From Shewanella sp. 10N.286.48.A6 (GTDB lineage Bacteria; Pseudomonadota; Gammaproteobacteria; Enterobacterales; Shewanellaceae): a stretch of DNA of 64,000 nt. The stretch is taken from assembly GCF_002873135.1 (NCBI RefSeq), contig NZ_MCVI01000011.1, forward strand, positions 39,690 to 103,689. The letters run 5' to 3'. The position numbers and the translations under genes are program-made. The notes beneath the pieces are model-generated. The model worked only from the letters and a program-made list of their open reading frames with translations. It ran no database searches and had not been told where the DNA came from. Positions 36,460-45,401 of this stretch are shown in pieces (positions within the stretch are counted from its first letter, which is position 1; each line of letters begins with the position of its first letter).

Positions 36460-37653
36460 TTAGCTGGTTTTAATAAATTGAACCAGACGTGTAGCAAGAT
36501 CTGCATCATTTTTAGCATCAACTGCCCAATCTGTAGCATGACGCTGCATAGGCAATTGCACTGAAATAAGTTGTTGCCAATAATCTGAGATATCGGCACG
36601 TTGCTGATTGAATGCAAAATTTACTTCCGAGAAGATATTTGCAAATCTATCATCAAGTTTGTGGGTATAGATATTAACAAAAGCCTGCAGTTTTACTAGG
36701 TGATAATCTTCATCTTGTGGGTAAATATGCCAAATAAACGGCCTAGCTGCCCACTGAGCGCGCAAAAAAGAGTCTTCTCCGCGAACAATGTTGATATCAC
36801 AGCTCCAAAGCAGTCGGTCAAAGCCGCTTTGATCTGTCATAGGCAGAATGTGAATAACCAGATTTTCCAGCTGATATTGCTGACCTGGTTTAATGTTTTC
36901 TATGGTCACTGGCAATAAATCAATGATGCTGGTTAAGCTTTTGCCCACGGGAATTAACGCATGCATGGTTTGGCTTGATTGACGCCAAAGCTTGACCAAA
37001 CTTGCTAGGGCTTGTGACTCATAACTAAATACTGATACGACGACATCTTCAGCGTTAATGCCTGATAAACCTAATTGGCGAAACAATGACAGTTTATTAC
37101 TGCTATCAGCTTGCCAAGCATTACGTTGACTAAATAAGTCTTGCTCGCAAATCAATCCGCCACTTTTTGCAGTAAACCCAGGAAAATAAAAATACTTTTT
37201 AAGGCCACTTTGTTGCATTGAAGGTAAACCGTGACAGCCGTCGACCCAATCTTCAGCGCAAAGGTATTCAAGGTTTATCCATAGCGGTGGAGTATGTGAT
37301 GAGGTTGAAGTGTGGTGTTTATTATGATTATGGAGTTCTTCAATACTGCTTTTAACTTGTGAAGGTAATTCACAAGCAAAAGCTTCAATCAATACGCTTC
37401 CAGCTTTGTACTCTATATCTAATGGGTTGTTCCATTGAAAAATATTAACACCGCAAAAGCATTGCTGGGCTATAGCTGGGTTTAACTGCGGCAAAATATG
37501 CGAAAAACTGTGTAAGTCATCGACCCATAAATTGATTTCAATACCGTATTCTGCGTGCAATTGTTTGGCTAAACGCCAGGTGACACCGATGTCGCCGTAG
37601 TTATCAACAACAGCGCAGAATATATCCCAATGTTGATTGCTTGATTTGTTCAC
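36460..37653 (-). CDS. earP: EF-P arginine 32 rhamnosyltransferase EarP
   Basis: A 397-residue GT-B glycosyltransferase (former DUF2331) that transfers rhamnose from dTDP-rhamnose to Arg32 of EF-P. The N-terminal signature WDIFCAVVDNYGDIGVTWRLA holds the catalytic Asp residues (17 and 21). The sugar-nucleotide segment CDINIVRGEDSFLRAQWA and PFIWHIYPQDEDYH near residues 280-315 are also conserved. It precedes its target efp. The dTDP-rhamnose pathway genes are not in this window. Confidence 0.93.
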   Translation of the reverse strand: MNKSSNQHWDIFCAVVDNYGDIGVTWRLAKQLHAEYGIEINLWVDDLHSFSHILPQLNPAIAQQCFCGVNIFQWNNPLDIEYKAGSVLIEAFACELPSQVKSSIEELHNHNKHHTSTSSHTPPLWINLEYLCAEDWVDGCHGLPSMQQSGLKKYFYFPGFTAKSGGLICEQDLFSQRNAWQADSSNKLSLFRQLGLSGINAEDVVVSVFSYESQALASLVKLWRQSSQTMHALIPVGKSLTSIIDLLPVTIENIKPGQQYQLENLVIHILPMTDQSGFDRLLWSCDINIVRGEDSFLRAQWAARPFIWHIYPQDEDYHLVKLQAFVNIYTHKLDDRFANIFSEVNFAFNQQRADISDYWQQLISVQLPMQRHATDWAVDAKNDADLATRLVQFIKTS

Positions 37654-37702
37654 TTTTTTCTCTCAACACAGCAGCTAGCTATTTGGCGCTAAATGTCAGC
37701 GC

Positions 37703-37757
37703 TAAAAAAAGCGGCTATGGCCGCTTTTTAAACTGTTTTTACTTAACAGTAAAAACA
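37703..37757 (-). terminator. terminator of fldA, followed by a second inverted repeat
   Basis: AGCGGC and GCCGCT (37710-37725) form a short stem with a TATG loop between A- and T-runs. A second repeat, TGTTTTTAC (37734-37742) and GTAAAAACA (37749-37757), lies closer to the fldA stop and may extend the terminator. Confidence 0.7.
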
Positions 37758-37774
37758 AAGTTAGAGACTCAATA

Positions 37775-38302
37775 TTAGTCTTCTAATTCAGCTAAGCACA
37801 TTTCTTCATAAATTTGCTTAACCCAAGCGTCAACACGCTCTTCAGTCAGTTCAGGTTGACGATCTTCATCAATACCTAAACCAATAAAGTGTTTGTCGTC
37901 AACTAAACCTTTTGATGCTTCAAAGTCGTAACCTTCTGTTGGCCAATGACCAATAATGATCCCGCCACGCTCAGATACGATATCACCAACCATGCCCATA
38001 GCGTCAAGGAAGTACTCAGCGTAATCTTCTTGATCGCCACAGCCAAAAATTGCGACTAACTTATCAGTGAAGTCAACTTGTTCTAGCTCTGGGAAAAAGT
38101 CATCCCAATCGCATTGAGCTTCACCGTAATACCATGTTGGAATACCAAATAAGATCAAATCGAACTCAGCGATTTGCTCTTTGGTGCTTTTGGCGATGTC
38201 TTTGACATCGACCATTTTTTTACCCAACTTCTTCTGGATCATTTTGGCTACAGCCTCGGTATTACCAGTGTCACTACCGAAAAAAAGACCTACAGTTGCC
38301 AT
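37775..38302 (-). CDS. fldA: flavodoxin FldA
   Basis: A 175-residue long-chain flavodoxin, a cytoplasmic FMN electron carrier. The phosphate-binding loop is FFGSDTGNTEAVAKM; the isoalloxazine loops are GIPTWYYGEAQCDW and FGCGDQEDYAEYF. It usually substitutes for ferredoxin, for example for pyruvate formate-lyase activation and biotin or methionine synthesis. It follows ybfE by 49 bases, the same neighbourhood as in E. coli, but fur, which often follows fldA, is not here; earP and efp are. Confidence 0.95.
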   Translation of the reverse strand: MATVGLFFGSDTGNTEAVAKMIQKKLGKKMVDVKDIAKSTKEQIAEFDLILFGIPTWYYGEAQCDWDDFFPELEQVDFTDKLVAIFGCGDQEDYAEYFLDAMGMVGDIVSERGGIIIGHWPTEGYDFEASKGLVDDKHFIGLGIDEDRQPELTEERVDAWVKQIYEEMCLAELED

Positions 38303-38351
38303 TGTCTATCCTTTAAATATCATGTTCGCTTTGCGAATTTAAAAAAACGGT

Positions 38352-38624
38352 TCAGTTGTCGATTTGTTGTTGCAAGATTAATTCGATTAACTGGCTACGG
38401 CTGATGTTACTGGCCAATGCTTGTTCGTTCAAGGCGTCATATAAAACTTGTGACACCTTTAACTCTATTCGTTTTAATCCGTTAGCGCGATCACGTTGTA
38501 TTTGATTGCGCTTATTGACCTTTAACTGTTGTTCCCGACTTAAGGGGTTGCTTCTAGGACGTCCACGACGCTTCTCTGAAGCAAACAGGTCAATGGTGGT
38601 TCTATCTGTTGTTTCTTTTGCCAT
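38352..38624 (-). CDS. ybfE: YbfE family LexA-regulated protein (ribbon-helix-helix)
   Basis: A 90-residue protein matching E. coli YbfE: MAKETTDRTTIDLFASEKRRGRPRSNPLSREQQLKVNKR, then a C-terminal ribbon-helix-helix-like segment (LKRIELKVSQVLYDALNEQ, ISRSQLIELILQQQ). It probably binds DNA. In E. coli the gene is in the LexA regulon; I see no CTGT-N8-ACAG box upstream here. The ATG at 38624 was chosen by homology over longer in-frame starts, which would run into the upstream gene. It lies between DUF2788 and fldA. Confidence 0.85.
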   Translation of the reverse strand: MAKETTDRTTIDLFASEKRRGRPRSNPLSREQQLKVNKRNQIQRDRANGLKRIELKVSQVLYDALNEQALASNISRSQLIELILQQQIDN

Positions 38625-38632
38625 CGTTCTGT

Positions 38633-38854
38633 TTAACCGATCCCTGAACCTTCCCAGGTGATCTGAATAATACCTTTTGCTACAAACCCGGCACAGCCAA
38701 GGAATAATACTAACCATACGATGTAACGTCCAAATTTGGGCACTTGGCCTTGCTTAAGGACATCGTGAATAGCCATACCAATAAAGAAAAATATTAAAGC
38801 AAAAAACAAGTTTAGACCTAATGTCTCAATTTGATCCATATACTGATTCAACAT
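38633..38854 (-). CDS. DUF2788 family small membrane protein
   Basis: A 73-residue protein with two membrane helices (about 13-33 and 45-65) separated by a short basic loop (KQGQVPKFGRY). It fits the DUF2788 family seen next to ybfE and fldA in Shewanella and relatives. The function is unknown. It is the first gene of the DUF2788-ybfE(-fldA) unit, eight bases before ybfE. Confidence 0.78.
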   Translation of the reverse strand: MLNQYMDQIETLGLNLFFALIFFFIGMAIHDVLKQGQVPKFGRYIVWLVLFLGCAGFVAKGIIQITWEGSGIG

Positions 38855-38963
38855 GTTTTTTCCTTTAGTAATGCTTTAAGGCTAAAAGAGGGCGGGAATA
38901 TATCACATAGATATACTATGAGCCATATTTGTTGGCTTCTATTAATGAAAATTTACAAGTTAA

Positions 38964-39740
38964 TTATTGGCTATTGCTATCGATAAACTCAGCAACTAAT
39001 CGATTAAATATTTCAGGTTTTTGGGCATGTAACCAATGACCTGTACCATTGATGGTTTTGGCACTGACACGAGGGAACTGCGTCATGATGGCATTGGTGT
39101 GCTCTGCAAGCACGTATTGAGAGTCACCACCACGGATAAAGAAACAGGCCTTATCGTATTGTTTGTCGGTGATATCCCAAGCAATGATTTGCGGATAATT
39201 CTCGATTAAACCGTCAAGATTCATTTTCCACTCAAAGCCATTGTCGGTTCGCTGCAGGTTTTTAAGCAAAAACTGCGCGGTACCTAAATCAATATCAGCG
39301 CTGATTAAATGCTCTAATGCTGATTTTCTGTTGGTGGATTGATCTAGAGTTAAGGATGTTAACCCTGCAAATACGGTTTGATGACGTGGTTCATAAGCCA
39401 CAGGGGCGATATCTGCTACGACTAAACTAGTGACTTTTTCGGGATGTAATAACGCTAAAGCCATGGCGACTTTACCGCCCATCGAATGGCCAACAAAATG
39501 TGCTTCGGTTAAATTCAAGCTGTTTAGCAACTCTACGCAAGCTTCGGCAAGGAGTGGGTAGTCCAAATATTGCCAATGTTCACTTAAACCATGGTTAGGT
39601 AAGTCGACACGAATAACCTGATGGTTTGCTTCCAGTGCATTTGCGAGGTTTTTCAGGTTGTCCAAATTACCAAATAAGCCATGAATTAAAACCACTGCAG
39701 GGCCAGTACCTGATGAAACGTAATGCATTGAAATGTCCAT
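38964..39740 (-). CDS. ybfF: alpha/beta hydrolase, YbfF-type esterase
   Basis: A 258-residue alpha/beta hydrolase. The oxyanion-hole segment is LIHGLFGN, the nucleophile elbow FVGHSMGGKVAM, the acid region RGGDSQYV and the catalytic His NGTGHWLHAQKPEIFN. This is the E. coli YbfF pattern; the natural substrate is not known, although such enzymes act on short acyl-CoA or acyl esters. Starts at TTG 39752, ATG 39740 and ATG 39728 are possible and none has a good ribosome binding site; I chose 39740. It is divergent from seqA. Confidence 0.82.
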   Translation of the reverse strand: MDISMHYVSSGTGPAVVLIHGLFGNLDNLKNLANALEANHQVIRVDLPNHGLSEHWQYLDYPLLAEACVELLNSLNLTEAHFVGHSMGGKVAMALALLHPEKVTSLVVADIAPVAYEPRHQTVFAGLTSLTLDQSTNRKSALEHLISADIDLGTAQFLLKNLQRTDNGFEWKMNLDGLIENYPQIIAWDITDKQYDKACFFIRGGDSQYVLAEHTNAIMTQFPRVSAKTINGTGHWLHAQKPEIFNRLVAEFIDSNSQ

Positions 39741-39938
39741 TTTGATTGTCAACGAAGGCGTGATTTTGCCTGTAAAAGGGGATGATGATCAAGAACTGAA
39801 ATGAATTAGTCAATTGTTATATGTTCATTAAAGCATCCATCGGTGCCATTGATGATGTGAAATTGACTAATTTTGAGATGTTTAGCTGTTTTTACTCTTT
39901 ACCATCGGCGTGAGATGGGTAGACTGTCATTATATAAA

Positions 39939-39956
39939 GATCGATCTAAATCGATC
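39939..39956. promoter_or_regulatory. cluster of three GATC (Dam) sites upstream of seqA
   Basis: GATCGATCTAAATCGATC contains GATC at 39939, 39943 and 39953 inside an inverted repeat (arms GATCGAT and ATCGATC). Two of the sites are 10 bases apart, one helical turn, a spacing that SeqA dimers can bridge when the DNA is hemimethylated. It lies 80 bases before seqA, so cell-cycle autoregulation is a reasonable inference. The rest of the 295-base gap holds nothing I recognise. Confidence 0.5.
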
Positions 39957-40035
39957 GGTAATGCCACTGGTCATTATTTAATGTCGTAAGTGGCTTGACG
40001 TTTTTGACTATAGATTAAGACCAAAGGAAGCATTA

Positions 40036-40629
40036 ATGAGTAAATATATTGAGATAGACGAAGAACTCTATCGTTATATTGCAAGTAAAACAGAACGCAT
40101 TGGTGAAAGTGCATCTGATATTTTACGCCGTTTGTTGGATCTTTCTATTGAATCAGTTGAACCTGTAGAGCCTTTAGCGATAAGCCAACCTAGCTTAGAA
40201 ACCGCCCATGCTACAAGCGTTGCTAAAGTAAAGGCTGAGGTTATCACACCAGAAGTCGTTGAACCTGCCGTAATTGAAGAAGTAAACACTGAGGTCGATT
40301 TCAACACTGTTGTACATGAACATATGTTATCTCAGCAAAAAGGCGCAGTAGGGCGCTTTATGTTTTTGTTAGAGTCACTTTCTGCAATGATGCCAGCCAC
40401 TTTTGATCAAATATTAAAAATCCAAGGCCGGGGCCGTTTATATTTTGCTCGTTCAAAAGCGGAATTATTAAAAGCCAGTCAGTCTGCTAATCCGAAGGAA
40501 ATTGGTACTAGCGGTTATTGGGTTACCACTAATAACAACACCGCCAAAAAGCGCACTATTTTATCAGAAGTGTTATTGCAACTCGGCTGTAATGAAGAGC
40601 TGGCAAAATCAATTTCAGACAGAATCTAA
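40036..40629 (+). CDS. seqA: replication initiation negative modulator SeqA
   Basis: A 197-residue protein that binds hemimethylated GATC, sequesters oriC and organises new DNA. The N-terminal oligomerisation domain is MSKYIEIDEELYRYIASKTERIGESASDILRRLL in pattern; an acidic, variable linker (about 40-95) follows, longer than in E. coli. The DNA-binding domain includes AVGRFMFLLESLSAM, GRGRLYFARSK, YWVTTNNNTAKK. AAAGGAAG precedes the ATG. It is 34 bases before pgm, the same pair as in E. coli. Three GATC sites lie in its own upstream region. Confidence 0.94.
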   Translation: MSKYIEIDEELYRYIASKTERIGESASDILRRLLDLSIESVEPVEPLAISQPSLETAHATSVAKVKAEVITPEVVEPAVIEEVNTEVDFNTVVHEHMLSQQKGAVGRFMFLLESLSAMMPATFDQILKIQGRGRLYFARSKAELLKASQSANPKEIGTSGYWVTTNNNTAKKRTILSEVLLQLGCNEELAKSISDRI

Positions 40630-40663
40630 GGCAATTTTAAATTTCTAAAATAGGGAGTATACC

Positions 40664-42304
40664 GTGGCAATTCATGACAGAGCAGGCACTGTAGCAATAC
40701 AAAAGGATTTGATTAATTTACCCAAATTGATGAGCCACTATTACCGAATCGTCCCTAATGTTGAAGATGTGCAGCAAAAAGTGACCTTTGGTACATCAGG
40801 TCATCGCGGCAGTTCACTTAAGGCCAGTTTTAACCAAAATCATATTTGGGCTATTACTCAGGCTGTGGTTGATTATCGTCAACAAGCGGGTATCAGCGGG
40901 CCTATGATTGTAGGTTTTGACACCCACGCCCTATCGTACGCAGCTTATATGTCGGTGCTTGAAGTACTTACAGCGAACCAAGTCGCTGTAAAAGTGCAAA
41001 AAGATGACGGTTTTACCCCAACACCGGTCGTCTCACAAACTATTGTGAGTGCCAATGTTAATGGCGGCGATCTCACTGACGGTCTTATTATTACACCATC
41101 ACATAATCCGCCTCAAGATGGTGGTATTAAATATAATCCACCCCATGGTGGACCTGCTGAAGGCGAGATCACTAAACAAATTGAAACCGCTGCCAACGAA
41201 TATTTAGCTAATCAATTAAATGGCGTTAAAAAAGTCAATTACGGTACTGCTGTAGAGTCAGGCTGGATTAATGAAGTTGATTTTATCGCACCTTATGTTA
41301 ATGCATTAAGCAAGGTTATTGATCTAGAAGCGATAGCAAAAGCCAAGATAAAAATTGGTGTTGATCCATTGGGTGGCTCTGGTATTTATTATTGGTCTCA
41401 CATTGCTGAGCAATATGGTTTAGACATTACCTTAGTCAATGACAAAGTCGACCCAAGTTTTGGTTTTATGTCGTTAGATAAAGATGGAAAAATCCGCATG
41501 GATTGTTCATCACCTTATGCCATGGCGGGATTACTGGCACATAGCGAAAACTTTGATGTCTGTGTTGGTAATGATCCAGATTACGATCGTCACGGTATTG
41601 TTTGCCCAGGTTTTGGATTAATGAACCCAAATCATTACCTTGCTGTCGCTATAGATTACTTGCTGACTTACCGCAAAGATTGGGCGGCAGACTTAGCCAT
41701 TGGTAAAACCTTAGTATCAAGTGCAATTATCGACAGAATTTGTCAATCACATCAACGACATTGTTTAGAAGTACCAGTGGGCTTTAAATGGTTTGTTGAC
41801 GGTCTTGCTAACAGCAGTATTGCGTTTGGCGGTGAAGAAAGTGCCGGCGCTGCCTTTTTAAATAAAGATGGTTCTACTTGGTGTACCGATAAAGATGGTT
41901 TTATTCTGGCTTTGTTAGCCGCTGAAATTTTAGCGGTAACAGGTAAAACGCCTGCCCAGCGTTATGTCGAGCTAACTGAACAGTTTGGTAAGAGTTACTA
42001 TACCCGTATCGATAGTCCTATAAGCCTGAAGAAAAAAGCCAAGTTTGAGACCTTATCGTCAGATAGCTTTACCGATACAGTCCTTGCTGGTGAAACCATT
42101 ACGGCTATTTTATCTCATGCGCCAGGTAACAATGCGGCAATTGGCGGCATTAAAGTCACCACCGAAAATGGCTGGTTTGCCGCGCGTCCATCTGGCACTG
42201 AAGCATTATTTAAAATTTACGCTGAAAGCTTTGTCAGTGAGGCGCATTTAGCTGAAATTATCAGTCAGGCACAAGTCATGATTGATAGTGCGTTAAAAGC
42301 CTAA
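40664..42304 (+). CDS. pgm: phosphoglucomutase (alpha-D-glucose)
   Basis: A 546-residue enzyme interconverting glucose-1-phosphate and glucose-6-phosphate. The catalytic phosphoserine loop is ITPSHNPPQDGGIKYNPPHGG, the metal loop DPDYDRHG, and the sugar loop GGEESAGA; ARPSGTE closes the phosphate site. The start is GTG at 40664, fixed by homology to MAIHxRAG of E. coli Pgm and by an AGGGAG site upstream. It follows seqA closely and ends at a perfect hairpin terminator. Confidence 0.96.
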   Translation: MAIHDRAGTVAIQKDLINLPKLMSHYYRIVPNVEDVQQKVTFGTSGHRGSSLKASFNQNHIWAITQAVVDYRQQAGISGPMIVGFDTHALSYAAYMSVLEVLTANQVAVKVQKDDGFTPTPVVSQTIVSANVNGGDLTDGLIITPSHNPPQDGGIKYNPPHGGPAEGEITKQIETAANEYLANQLNGVKKVNYGTAVESGWINEVDFIAPYVNALSKVIDLEAIAKAKIKIGVDPLGGSGIYYWSHIAEQYGLDITLVNDKVDPSFGFMSLDKDGKIRMDCSSPYAMAGLLAHSENFDVCVGNDPDYDRHGIVCPGFGLMNPNHYLAVAIDYLLTYRKDWAADLAIGKTLVSSAIIDRICQSHQRHCLEVPVGFKWFVDGLANSSIAFGGEESAGAAFLNKDGSTWCTDKDGFILALLAAEILAVTGKTPAQRYVELTEQFGKSYYTRIDSPISLKKKAKFETLSSDSFTDTVLAGETITAILSHAPGNNAAIGGIKVTTENGWFAARPSGTEALFKIYAESFVSEAHLAEIISQAQVMIDSALKA

Positions 42305-42338
42305 AGTTTAAACCAAAGGGTTAATAGCCTTAGATGAT

Positions 42339-42375
42339 AAATGCCTGACTTAGCAATAAGTCAGGCATTTTTTTA
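42339..42375 (+). terminator. terminator of seqA-pgm
   Basis: ATGCCTGACTTA (42341-42352) and TAAGTCAGGCAT (42357-42368) form a perfect 12-base stem with a GCAA loop, followed by seven T. Confidence 0.9.
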
Positions 42376-42395
42376 GGGATTGTATTGCTACGGGT

Positions 42396-43559
42396 TTAGC
42401 TGATGATAGGTACATCATAGGGTGTGTTGTTTGGCAGTATGTGATTTATCTCTTCAGTTGTTAATTGCCAATGTTGCTGCATCACAGTCGATATCCAGCT
42501 AAAACTATTACTGGTAGGTTGTAAGTCTCGATTTTGAAATAACTGCTCAGGTTTAAGTCCCGGCCATTGCCCTAAGACTTTACCGCCTTTTACTGCGCCA
42601 CCTGCGATAAACATAGCACTACCAGTGCCATGATCCGTACCATAGGTGCCATTTTCTTTTACAGTGCGGCCAAACTCGGTAGCAACAATTATCACAGTAT
42701 TTTGCCATTGATTAACTAAAGCGCTTTTAAGTGCTTCTAGGCCTTTATCTAATTGGCTCAATTGACGGTTAAGGCGACCATGTTGGTTGCTATGGGTATC
42801 CCAGCCGCCCATTTCTAACATGGCGCAATCTATTTCATCACTTTGGGTTAAAAAATTACCACAGGCTTTAGCTAAGGCGACAAATTTACGACTCTTATTG
42901 CCACCACCTCGCATGGCCATTTCTTTCAATGAGATCCCATCCATTAGGTTTTGAGATAATTTTTTGTCTTGTTGATAAAGCACGGCTAACTGCTGATAAA
43001 TATCTTCATCAGCGGGCTCTCCTTTAGTGGGATACCAAGTATTGACACTATCACTCCCGCGTAAACTGATAGGGATAGCGTTTGATATGGCGATAGCGCT
43101 ATTGTTTTTATCATCTAGTGAAGCACTTATGGCTCGTCCTAACCAGCCAGACTCAAGCTCTTTAAGTTCTCCACCGCTTTCTAAAAAGTCTTGTCCAGCA
43201 AAATGTGACCGCTCAGGGTAACCAGACGATACTGCCACAATAGGTAACAGTTGCTTGTCGAGATACCACTGATGCATATTGGTTAATACTGGATTTAAAC
43301 TAAATTGTGGGTTTAACACGAGTTTTGAATTAGCGACATTACCGGCTAGCGTGGGTCTTAATTGAGAAAAGTTAGGCTCCTTTAGTGGCACTATGGTATG
43401 TAATGGGTCAAGTGCGCCGCGAAGTATGACCCAGACGATATTCTTTTTAGTTTTAGCTGAGGACGCGGATGTTGCATTCGCCACAGAGCTAGGCGCTAGG
43501 CCGCTGCTTAACATCACTAAACTGGCACTGATCCCTTTAATAAATTCACGACGTTGCAT
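42396..43559 (-). CDS. DUF1501 family protein with Tat signal
   Basis: A 387-residue protein of the DUF1501 family, related in fold to sulfatases and alkaline phosphatases. The N terminus QRREFIKGISASLVMLSSGLAPSS is a twin-arginine signal, so it is exported folded. Conserved segments include WVILRGALDP, GWDTHSNQHGRLNRQLSQLDKGL, EFGRTVKENGTYGTDHGTGSAMFIAGG. The function is unknown. Its start is one base after the stop of the DUF1800 gene, and the DUF1800-DUF1501 pair is widespread in bacteria, which suggests that they work together on an exported product. Confidence 0.85.
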   Translation of the reverse strand: MQRREFIKGISASLVMLSSGLAPSSVANATSASSAKTKKNIVWVILRGALDPLHTIVPLKEPNFSQLRPTLAGNVANSKLVLNPQFSLNPVLTNMHQWYLDKQLLPIVAVSSGYPERSHFAGQDFLESGGELKELESGWLGRAISASLDDKNNSAIAISNAIPISLRGSDSVNTWYPTKGEPADEDIYQQLAVLYQQDKKLSQNLMDGISLKEMAMRGGGNKSRKFVALAKACGNFLTQSDEIDCAMLEMGGWDTHSNQHGRLNRQLSQLDKGLEALKSALVNQWQNTVIIVATEFGRTVKENGTYGTDHGTGSAMFIAGGAVKGGKVLGQWPGLKPEQLFQNRDLQPTSNSFSWISTVMQQHWQLTTEEINHILPNNTPYDVPIIS

Positions 43560-43560
43560 G

Positions 43561-44967
43561 TTATCTCCTTAAGAACTCAGGGCTAAGTAATAATAACGCT
43601 AAAGCTTGTTCACGACTTTCTGCACGGGTAATGGTATTAAATGATAATTCAGATAATGAGTTGCCATATACAGTATTAATTGCCTGAGCGGTATCAGAAT
43701 CTCGTTGGGAGGTAGCAAATTGTGTGGTCCAGTTGATTTTGGTCATTAATGCATTAGCACTGTTCCAGTCTGGTTCTAGATCGCCAAATCCCTCAGGGGA
43801 GCCCGCTTTAAAAGGCTGTTGACCCATTTCACCTAACTGCTTAAGTAATTTTTGCATGTTAGTGACAGGCTTATTAACTGCGCGGTAACTAGAGATGACA
43901 TGTTCAACGGGGGTTTTAAACTTCAGCTGTTCAGGCTGCCATGACTCGTCTGCATTAATTAAGGTCAGCATAACTTGTTTGATGTTGCCATTGGTGCTGT
44001 TCCATGTTTCAACAAGCTTGGTTTGCAGTGTTTCAGAAGGATTATCACTTATAAAATATTTAACTATTTTATAGCACAGGTGGGTTGCAGTTTGTGGCTG
44101 TTTGGCAATATCAGCCAGCATAGCTTGACCCTGTTTAACGCCAGAGGCATTGTCTTGTGCGGCAGGATATTGTTTACCAAGTAGGGTTCTAGGTCCTGGC
44201 TCATGGCCATTGACTCGATAGATAAAACCTGTGGCATTATCTTTTCTGGGGTTGGCAATGCTCCACCCGCTAATTCCGTTTGCTAGCTCAATGACATCAG
44301 CTTGAGTGTAACCACCATTAACCCCAAGGGTGTGTAGTTCGAGGATTTCTCGAGCTAGATTTTCATTTAACCCTTTGCCTCGCTTGCCAAGAGGGGAATT
44401 TGCACCGAACGACTTTTCATTATTGAGATAACGTATCATGGCAGGATGACTGGTCACTGCCAGTAGCATGTCTGCAAATGATCCTAATAAATTTGGCGCT
44501 ATGGCTTCACGCTCTAATGTGGCGGCAAGTGCTGTCATCACTCGTCCACTGACTGTGACACTAAAATGATTTGAAAAAAAATGTAATAAACGCCAGCTTA
44601 ATGAGTTTGGAGAATTGATTGCGCTATTAAATGCACTGGCTGTTAGCTGGTAATAGGCTTGTTTGTGTGGCGGCAGTGGCTTTGGCCCGTTAAATTTCTT
44701 TTTATTGTTGGCTTTATTTGCATTAGATTGACCTTGCATGGACATCATATTTTCAGTTTGACGGTTTTTTTTTGCTAGCTGCTCTTGTCTTAAAAATTCG
44801 CTTACTTGACGGATTATTTCGTCAGAGTTGAATTCAGTTGCTTCAAACTCTGGGATCACCAATTGTTTAACTAAGTAGGCTTTTGGATCGTTAGTCGCTA
44901 GGGATAGTTCGTTTGGCCTCGCGCCAAGTCCAAATCGGTTAGTGGCAATTATCGCAGCTGCTGACAT
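43561..44967 (-). CDS. DUF1800 family protein
   Basis: A 468-residue protein of the DUF1800 family. It starts AAIIATNRFGLGARP and carries the hallmark segments LLHFFSNHFSV, NENLAREILELHTLGV, GGYTQADVIELANGISGW and SPEGFGDLEPDW. It has a Gln/Asn-rich basic insert near residues 60-100. No clear signal peptide is visible. The role is not known; it is always found with a DUF1501 partner, here one base downstream. AAGGAT precedes the ATG. Confidence 0.85.
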   Translation of the reverse strand: MSAAAIIATNRFGLGARPNELSLATNDPKAYLVKQLVIPEFEATEFNSDEIIRQVSEFLRQEQLAKKNRQTENMMSMQGQSNANKANNKKKFNGPKPLPPHKQAYYQLTASAFNSAINSPNSLSWRLLHFFSNHFSVTVSGRVMTALAATLEREAIAPNLLGSFADMLLAVTSHPAMIRYLNNEKSFGANSPLGKRGKGLNENLAREILELHTLGVNGGYTQADVIELANGISGWSIANPRKDNATGFIYRVNGHEPGPRTLLGKQYPAAQDNASGVKQGQAMLADIAKQPQTATHLCYKIVKYFISDNPSETLQTKLVETWNSTNGNIKQVMLTLINADESWQPEQLKFKTPVEHVISSYRAVNKPVTNMQKLLKQLGEMGQQPFKAGSPEGFGDLEPDWNSANALMTKINWTTQFATSQRDSDTAQAINTVYGNSLSELSFNTITRAESREQALALLLLSPEFLRR

Positions 44968-45254
44968 AGTACATCCTTGGATCAGTTAACTTGTGGTCTT
45001 GGTGAAATATTACCTTAAGCTAAACAAAGCCGATTTATAAGCGTGAACTAGATTTTTTAGATGGTTTTATGAACAAATTAGCCTTAAGAATGACATAAAC
45101 TACACAAAATAGAGGGTAATATCATTTTTGGCTTGATAGACGCTTGCACTGCTGAGGATTTATTTTAACCACGACTGTTTCAAGATAGAAGGTGAGGCAG
45201 CTTAGCATTATTGCCAGACAAATTAGTTATGTTTGCGGGGCTGGCTGATAAATA

Positions 45255-45299
45255 CAAAAAAACTACCCATTGAGCGCAGTGGGGAGCTCTGGCTCAAAG
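45255..45299 (-). terminator. possible terminator of the hya-hyp unit
   Basis: On the minus strand TTGAGC and GCTCAA (45270-45297) can pair, followed by GGGTAG and seven T. The loop is 16 bases long, so the stem is weak. Confidence 0.4.
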
Positions 45300-45363
45300 G
45301 GATAGCATTAAAAGTAAGCCGGCTGTATCTGGCTAACTAATATTGACTAAGCGACTTTTGTTA

Positions 45364-45395
45364 AAATAAGTGCTGTTTTAAATAAGTGCTGTCTA
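45364..45395. repeat. 16-bp direct tandem duplication next to a stop codon
   Basis: AAATAAGTGCTGTTTT (45364-45379) is repeated as AAATAAGTGCTGTCTA (45380-45395), ending six bases past the stop of the small His-rich gene. Confidence 0.6.
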
Positions 45396-45401
45396 AGCAA
45401 G

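Larger units (their letters stand above)
44968..45401. other. 434-base gap between the DUF1800 gene and the hydrogenase unit
   Basis: No open reading frame with a ribosome binding site is visible. The gap must hold the DUF1800 promoter (not identifiable by eye). Near its right end are a possible terminator (45255-45299) and a 16-base tandem duplication (45364-45395). Confidence 0.5.

Noticed and set aside
38625-38963. LexA (SOS) box upstream of ybfE, expected from E. coli
   Set aside because: No CTGT-N8-ACAG sequence could be found upstream of ybfE or of the DUF2788 gene.
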